From positions 186,001 to 250,000 of the forward strand of contig NZ_JADOUY010000004.1 in NCBI RefSeq assembly GCF_015752285.1: a DNA stretch of 64,000 nt. Direction: 5' to 3'. This document shows, piece by piece, positions 60,211-64,000 of this stretch (positions are counted from its first letter, which is position 1; each line of letters begins with the position of its first letter). The stretch is from Mycetocola_A sp015752285. GTDB lineage: Bacteria > Actinomycetota > Actinomycetes > Actinomycetales > Microbacteriaceae. The notes under the pieces are model-generated. The model had not been told where the DNA came from and made no database searches. It saw only the letters and a program-made list of their open reading frames with translations. The position numbers and the translations under genes were made by a program.

Positions 60211-61014
60211 TCAGGCGACCGCCGCCCACGCCACCGTGAACTCGCCGAGTCGCCACCTCGTGCGCCGTCCTTCGAGCGGCCAGCCGGCATCCGCCACCCC
60301 GGCCAGGGCGGCCTGCCACCGCTGCACCGGTCCGTAGACGGCCAGCGGCGCGGCGTATTGCCACTGCCGATCGAGTTCGGCCATCAGATCGTAGATGCGT
60401 TCACCAGGCACATTGTGATGGATGAGTGCCTTCGGCAGGCGCTCGGCCACGATCGACGGCCGCTCCAGGTCGGCGAGTCGCAGCGACACCGTCAGCGACT
60501 GTGGTCCGTCCGGCGACACGGCGATCCAGCTCGCGACCCGCCCGATCTCATCGCAGGTGCCTTCGACCAGGATGCCTCCGGGTTGCAGACGCGACGTCAT
60601 CAGCGACCACGCGTTCGTCACCGCAGACTCGTCATACTGCCGCAGCACATTGAACGCACGGATGACCGCTGGTCGCCTCGCGCCGGCCAGCGGCACCTCG
60701 AATCCTCCAACGGCGAAGGAGACGTCTGCGGTGGGGGAGAACGACGTGCGTCCCGCCCGCACCCCGACGAGCTGCGCACTCGCGCTGCGCACCCGCGCTG
60801 GATCGATCTCGAGCCCGATCACCTCGACATCGGACCGCACCGTCGACAGCCGGGTGTGCAGTTCGAGACTCGTGACGGCACTCGCCCCGTATCCGAGGTC
60901 GACGACGAGAGGATCGTCTGAGCGCGCGACGACGTCGAGGGTCTGCATCCAGCGGTCCACCCGGCGGAGCCTGTTCGTGTTCGTCGTCCCGCGCGTGATG
61001 GTTCCGACAGGCAT
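60211..61014 (-). CDS. Class I SAM-dependent methyltransferase
   Basis: 267 aa. SAM-binding motif I VVDLGYGASAVTSLELHTRL near residue 38, motif II VIGLEIDPARVRSA, and RPAVIRAFNVLRQYDE. I cannot tell the substrate. On the minus strand GAGGAT ends 6 nt before the ATG. It is monocistronic, divergent from gpmA. Confidence 0.8.
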   Translation of the reverse strand: MPVGTITRGTTNTNRLRRVDRWMQTLDVVARSDDPLVVDLGYGASAVTSLELHTRLSTVRSDVEVIGLEIDPARVRSASAQLVGVRAGRTSFSPTADVSFAVGGFEVPLAGARRPAVIRAFNVLRQYDESAVTNAWSLMTSRLQPGGILVEGTCDEIGRVASWIAVSPDGPQSLTVSLRLADLERPSIVAERLPKALIHHNVPGERIYDLMAELDRQWQYAAPLAVYGPVQRWQAALAGVADAGWPLEGRRTRWRLGEFTVAWAAVA

Positions 61015-61068
61015 CCGTCCATCCTCTCAGTCCGCAAATCGGAATCTGCTGATCGCTAGAGTGGAGGC

Positions 61069-61818
61069 ATGTCTTTGCCATATACCCTCATCCTGCTGCG
61101 CCACGGGAACAGCGACTGGAACCAGAAGAACCTGTTCACCGGCTGGGTCGACGTGCGTCTGAGCGACCAGGGTGTCGCCGAGGCGAACCGCGCCGGAGAA
61201 CTGTTGAACGAATCAGGACTCGCTCCGGACATCCAGTACACGTCACTGCTCACGCGCGCCATCCAGACCGCCAACATCACGCTCGATGTCGCCGACCGCG
61301 CCTGGATCCCCGTCAAGAGGACCTGGCGACTGAACGAGCGTCACTACGGCGCACTGCAGGGCAAGGACAAAGCCCAGACCCTCGCGGAGTACGGCCCCGA
61401 GCAGTTCCAGACCTGGCGTCGCTCGTTCGACGTTCCGCCGCCCCCCATCGACGACGACAACGAGTACTCGCAGGCCCACGACCCGCGCTACGTCGGCATC
61501 GACGGAGACATTCCGAAGACGGAATGCCTCAAGGACGTCATCGACCGGATGCTCCCGTACTGGCACTCGGACATCACCGTGGACCTCGCAGCAGGCATGA
61601 CGGTCCTCGTCACCGCGCACGGCAATTCGCTCCGCGCCCTCGTGAAACACCTCGACGGTATCTCGGACGACGAGATCGCCGAACTGAACATCCCGACCGG
61701 CATCCCGCTGGTCTACCGACTCGACGAGAACTTCGAGCCGATCGGAACGGCGGAGTACCTCGACCCGGATGCCGCAGCTGCCGGCGCCGCTGCCGTGGCC
61801 GCTCAGGGCAAGAAGTAA
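61069..61818 (+). CDS. gpmA: Phosphoglycerate mutase, 2,3-BPG-dependent
   Basis: 249 aa. Interconverts 3- and 2-phosphoglycerate. Catalytic His in LILLRHGNSDWNQKNLFTGW near residue 10, ERHYGALQGKDKAQT near 90 and second His in VTAHGNSLRALVKHLDG near 183. TAGAGT at 61057-61062 ends 6 nt before the ATG while GGAGG also sits in those 6 nt, so start selection could be leaderless or by a very close ribosome site. Confidence 0.96.
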   Translation: MSLPYTLILLRHGNSDWNQKNLFTGWVDVRLSDQGVAEANRAGELLNESGLAPDIQYTSLLTRAIQTANITLDVADRAWIPVKRTWRLNERHYGALQGKDKAQTLAEYGPEQFQTWRRSFDVPPPPIDDDNEYSQAHDPRYVGIDGDIPKTECLKDVIDRMLPYWHSDITVDLAAGMTVLVTAHGNSLRALVKHLDGISDDEIAELNIPTGIPLVYRLDENFEPIGTAEYLDPDAAAAGAAAVAAQGKK

Positions 61819-61830
61819 CAGTCAGCGGCT

Positions 61831-61882
61831 GAACAGAGAGAAGAGGCGCGAACCGAACGGTTCGCGCCTCTTCTCTCTGTTC
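61831..61882. terminator. 24-bp perfect hairpin between gpmA and phoU
   Basis: Arms 61831-61854 and 61859-61882 pair perfectly with a 4-nt loop. The arms carry AGAGAGAAGAGG/CCTCTTCTCTCT, giving a pyrimidine-rich end in both directions, so it probably terminates both convergent genes. Confidence 0.88.
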
Positions 61883-61891
61883 CTCGGACGA

Positions 61892-62548
61892 TCAGTCTTC
61901 GGTGTCGGGGATCCAGTCACCGGTCGCGAGGTACTGGACCTTCTTGGCGATCGACACAGCGTGGTCGGCGAACCGCTCGTGGTAGCGCGAGGCGAGTGTC
62001 GCGTCGACGGTCGCGATCGGCTTGCCCTTCCAGGTCTCACCGAGAACCTTGTCGAACACGCTGACGTGCAGGTCGTCGACCTTGTCGTCTTCGTTCCTGA
62101 TCTCCTCAGCAAGACGGACGTTCTGGGTGCGCAGGAGCTCAGTCAGTTTGTGTGAGATCTCGACGTCGAGGCGACCCATCTCGGCGAACGTGGTGCGCAG
62201 TCCCTTGGGGACGGCGCGTTCGGGGAAGCGGTAACGGGCGAGCTGGGCGATGTGCTCGGCCATGTCTCCCATGCGCTCGAGCGACGAGCTGATCCGCAGC
62301 GCGCTGACGACGATCCGCAGGTCTCGGGCAACCGGCTGCTGCCTGGCCAGGATGTTGATGGCGAGTTCGTCGAGGGCGACGGTGAGCTCATCAATGCGAA
62401 CGTCGTTCTCGATGACCTCTTCGGCCACGGTGACGTTCGATTCGTTGAACGCCTGCACCGCACTGGTGATGGAGATCGTCACGAGCTCCGAGATGGCGAC
62501 GAGCCTGTCTTGAACTTCGGCCAGCTCCTGCTGGAATACTTCACGCAT
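61892..62548 (-). CDS. phoU: Phosphate transport regulator PhoU
   Basis: 218 aa, two repeats of the three-helix PhoU domain with the metal-site motifs ENDVRIDELTVALDE, SLERMGDMAEHIAQLARY, RNEDDKVDDLHVSVFD and YHERFADHAVSIAKKVQYL. Signals phosphate status from PstSCAB to the SenX3-type kinase. ATG preceded by GGAGATTCG. Divergent from senX3, the order seen in Mycobacterium and Corynebacterium relatives. Confidence 0.95.
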   Translation of the reverse strand: MREVFQQELAEVQDRLVAISELVTISITSAVQAFNESNVTVAEEVIENDVRIDELTVALDELAINILARQQPVARDLRIVVSALRISSSLERMGDMAEHIAQLARYRFPERAVPKGLRTTFAEMGRLDVEISHKLTELLRTQNVRLAEEIRNEDDKVDDLHVSVFDKVLGETWKGKPIATVDATLASRYHERFADHAVSIAKKVQYLATGDWIPDTED

Positions 62549-62732
62549 CGAATCTCCGTTTCGGATGTCTGGCCCCGCCGTGACTCGCGGGCGCCGGGGG
62601 ACACAGGCCCCTGTGCAACCCTGTCGTGGCCAGGTTAACGTTTGGTGGCGCCCGCCTGAACACTTGCATAAATGCCCTGATGCCAGGCCTGGTCCGGCCG
62701 GGGCGGTCCGGCCATGCCTCTAATCTAGTCGT

Positions 62733-63926
62733 ATGGACTCCACCTGGCTGGTGCTCGTTTCGCTGGTTCTCGGCCTTCTCATCGGCGCGGGTTTCGTCGT
62801 CGCCGTCTTTGCAGCAGCGCGACGCGGCGAACGTGTCGCCAAGGTCGTCACTCCTTCCGTTCCAGACGGGGTGAGCCAGGTGCTCGACGCGCTCGACAGC
62901 GCCGGGATCGTGGTCGACCCCTCCGGGAACGTGGTCAAGGCATCACCGGGTGCTCTCGCGCTCGGCCTCGTTCGCGACGGGAAGATCGCGAACGCCGAGT
63001 TCGTCCGGCTCGCCAGTCAGGTGCGCGACACCGGTGATCCCGTCACCGAAGACGTCGACATCACTCGAGGACCGTTCAGCGACGTGAGCCTGAACCTCAC
63101 CGTCAGGGCCGCGCGACTCGGTACACGCTATGTCCTTGTCCTCGCGCAGGACCACACCGAATCCCGCAGGCTCGATGAGGTCCGCAGGGACTTCATCGCC
63201 AATATCAGCCACGAGCTCAAAACCCCGATCGGAGCGGTCAGTCTGCTCGCCGAGGCGCTCGACTCCGCCGCAGACGACGCCGGCCAGGTTCGCCGATTCG
63301 CCGCGCGGCTGAGTACCGAAGCCAAACGGCTGGCTCGGATCACCGGCGAGATCATCGACCTCTCGCGACTGCAGGCCGCTGACGCCCTGCACCAGCCCGA
63401 ACTCCTCGCCATCGACACCGTCATTGCCGCTGCCGTCGACCAGAACCGGGTTGCAGCGGATGCCTGCGGGGTCACCCTCGTCGCGTCGCGGGATCCGGAT
63501 GCCCGGGTCTACGGCGACGAGGCGCTCCTCGTCGTCGCCATCCACAACCTCATCGCCAACGCGATCGCCTACTCGCCGACTCGGGGGCGAGTCGGCGTCG
63601 GCGTCTCCCGCCGCGATGGACTGGTCGAGATCGCCGTCACCGACCAGGGTGTCGGCATCCCCGAAGAGGACCGCGCCCGGGTGTTCGAGCGCTTCTACCG
63701 CGTCGATCAGGCGCGTTCCCGGCACACCGGGGGCACAGGGCTCGGGCTCTCCATCGTCAAGCACGCCGTTCAGAACCATGGAGGGGATGTGCGGGTGTGG
63801 TCGCTGGTCGGCAAAGGGTCGACATTCACCATCCGACTCCCCGAAGCCCAGGAGAAACCGCTCACCGGGCAGATCCCCATCACTGGTTCAGCGGAGAACG
63901 CCGCCAGTTTCGACAACGCAGGTTAG
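62733..63926 (+). CDS. senX3: Phosphate-sensing histidine kinase SenX3
   Basis: 397 aa. One N-terminal membrane helix (STWLVLVSLVLGLLIGAGFV), a PAS-like sensor (residues about 45-135), H-box FIANISHELKTPIGAVSLLA near 155, N-box VAIHNLIANAIAYSP and G-boxes DQGVGIPEEDRARVFERF and TGGTGLGLSIVKHAVQNHGG. Phosphorylates RegX3 under phosphate limitation. TAATCT at 62721-62726 ends 6 nt before the ATG; no ribosome site, so probably leaderless. regX3 follows after 12 nt. Confidence 0.94.
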   Translation: MDSTWLVLVSLVLGLLIGAGFVVAVFAAARRGERVAKVVTPSVPDGVSQVLDALDSAGIVVDPSGNVVKASPGALALGLVRDGKIANAEFVRLASQVRDTGDPVTEDVDITRGPFSDVSLNLTVRAARLGTRYVLVLAQDHTESRRLDEVRRDFIANISHELKTPIGAVSLLAEALDSAADDAGQVRRFAARLSTEAKRLARITGEIIDLSRLQAADALHQPELLAIDTVIAAAVDQNRVAADACGVTLVASRDPDARVYGDEALLVVAIHNLIANAIAYSPTRGRVGVGVSRRDGLVEIAVTDQGVGIPEEDRARVFERFYRVDQARSRHTGGTGLGLSIVKHAVQNHGGDVRVWSLVGKGSTFTIRLPEAQEKPLTGQIPITGSAENAASFDNAG

Positions 63927-63938
63927 GACCAGACACCG

Positions 63939-64000
63939 ATGACACGAATTCTTCTCGTCGAAGACGAAGTAGCGCTCAGCGAGCCACTCGCCTACCTTCT
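63939..64000 (+). CDS. regX3: Response regulator RegX3 (3' truncated by window)
   Basis: Only the first 20 codons are visible: MTRILLVEDEVALSEPLAYL, the start of an OmpR-family receiver with the acidic pair (EDE). Position directly after senX3 identifies it as RegX3, the likely regulator acting at the PHO box before pstS. Confidence 0.9.
   Translation, partial: MTRILLVEDEVALSEPLAYL

Noticed and set aside
62633..62639. GTTAACC in the phoU-senX3 space as a PHO box
   Set aside because: Only one half-site; no second repeat 11 nt away.
1..64000. CRISPR arrays, insertion sequences, phage or rRNA genes
   Set aside because: Scanned by eye for regularly spaced repeats, transposase motifs, attachment-site duplications at the tRNA and rRNA blocks; none found. 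The repeats seen are only short pairs.

Overview
The window is high-GC DNA with dense, mostly operonic genes, many ATGA/GTGA stop-start overlaps and numerous GTG or TTG starts. Mycothiol synthase, a SigK/RskA pair, SenX3/RegX3, a MutT1-type Nudix/phosphatase next to polyphosphate kinase, a DnaE2 mutasome and a ZTP riboswitch before glyA identify it as an actinobacterial chromosome. The gene set looks like Microbacteriaceae; no genus is claimed. I see no phage, IS, CRISPR array or rRNA. One tRNA is present, tRNA-Lys(UUU).

Layout. 0-3.7 kb: an asymmetric two-gene ABC exporter whose first gene is cut by the window edge. 3.7-9.995 kb: an alkyltransferase-like protein, a GNAT, icd, a lipoprotein, nagB, a 64-bp repeat pair, a GlcD-type flavin oxidase, a YrdB-like membrane protein and purU. 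10.2-17.7 kb: an MFS efflux protein and a six-gene Mrp Na+/H+ antiporter operon (AB fusion, C, D, E, F, G). 17.7-24.3 kb: an amino-sugar catabolic cluster on the minus strand (GH20, then SIS, ROK, PfkB, aldolase, a 40-codon ORF, deacetylase) that reads best as a GalNAc/galactosamine route through tagatose phosphates. 24.4-27.4 kb: ZTP riboswitch, glyA, folD, a large palindrome and ybaK. 27.4-31.6 kb: galTK, divergent deoR and galM. 31.6-33.5 kb: a FusB-like FBP protein with a long structured leader, and a methyltransferase. 33.7-39.5 kb: a LexA-controlled imuA'-imuB-dnaE2 cassette. 39.4-46.7 kb: EamA transporter, small membrane protein, wall-anchored PAP2 phosphatase, DUF429 protein, SDR, tRNA-Lys and a PAP2-lipid kinase fusion. 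47.2-48.7 kb: sigK-rskA. 48.9-64 kb: a phosphate and nitrogen control region (pstSCAB, mutT1-ppk, glnR-mshD, phoU, senX3-regX3) with a small folate/heme-related operon, gpmA and two degenerate repeats inside it.

How it fits together. PstSCAB imports phosphate, PhoU and SenX3/RegX3 sense it, and Ppk/MutT1 store and recycle it; a clear PHO box precedes pstS. GlyA, FolD and PurU handle one-carbon units. The Mrp complex handles Na+/H+ balance. The DnaE2 cassette is SOS-induced mutagenic repair.

The most interesting non-coding observations are: a recurring -10 hexamer exactly 6 nt before the start codon, which implies many leaderless mRNAs; a FusB-like gene whose transcript seems to begin with a leaderless 23-codon ORF followed by a leader that could mask the ribosome site; a 40-codon ORF overlapping both neighbours by 4 nt in the amino-sugar operon; a 44-bp operator-like palindrome in the same cluster; a branched RNA fold before sigK; and several intergenic palindromic or repeated elements.
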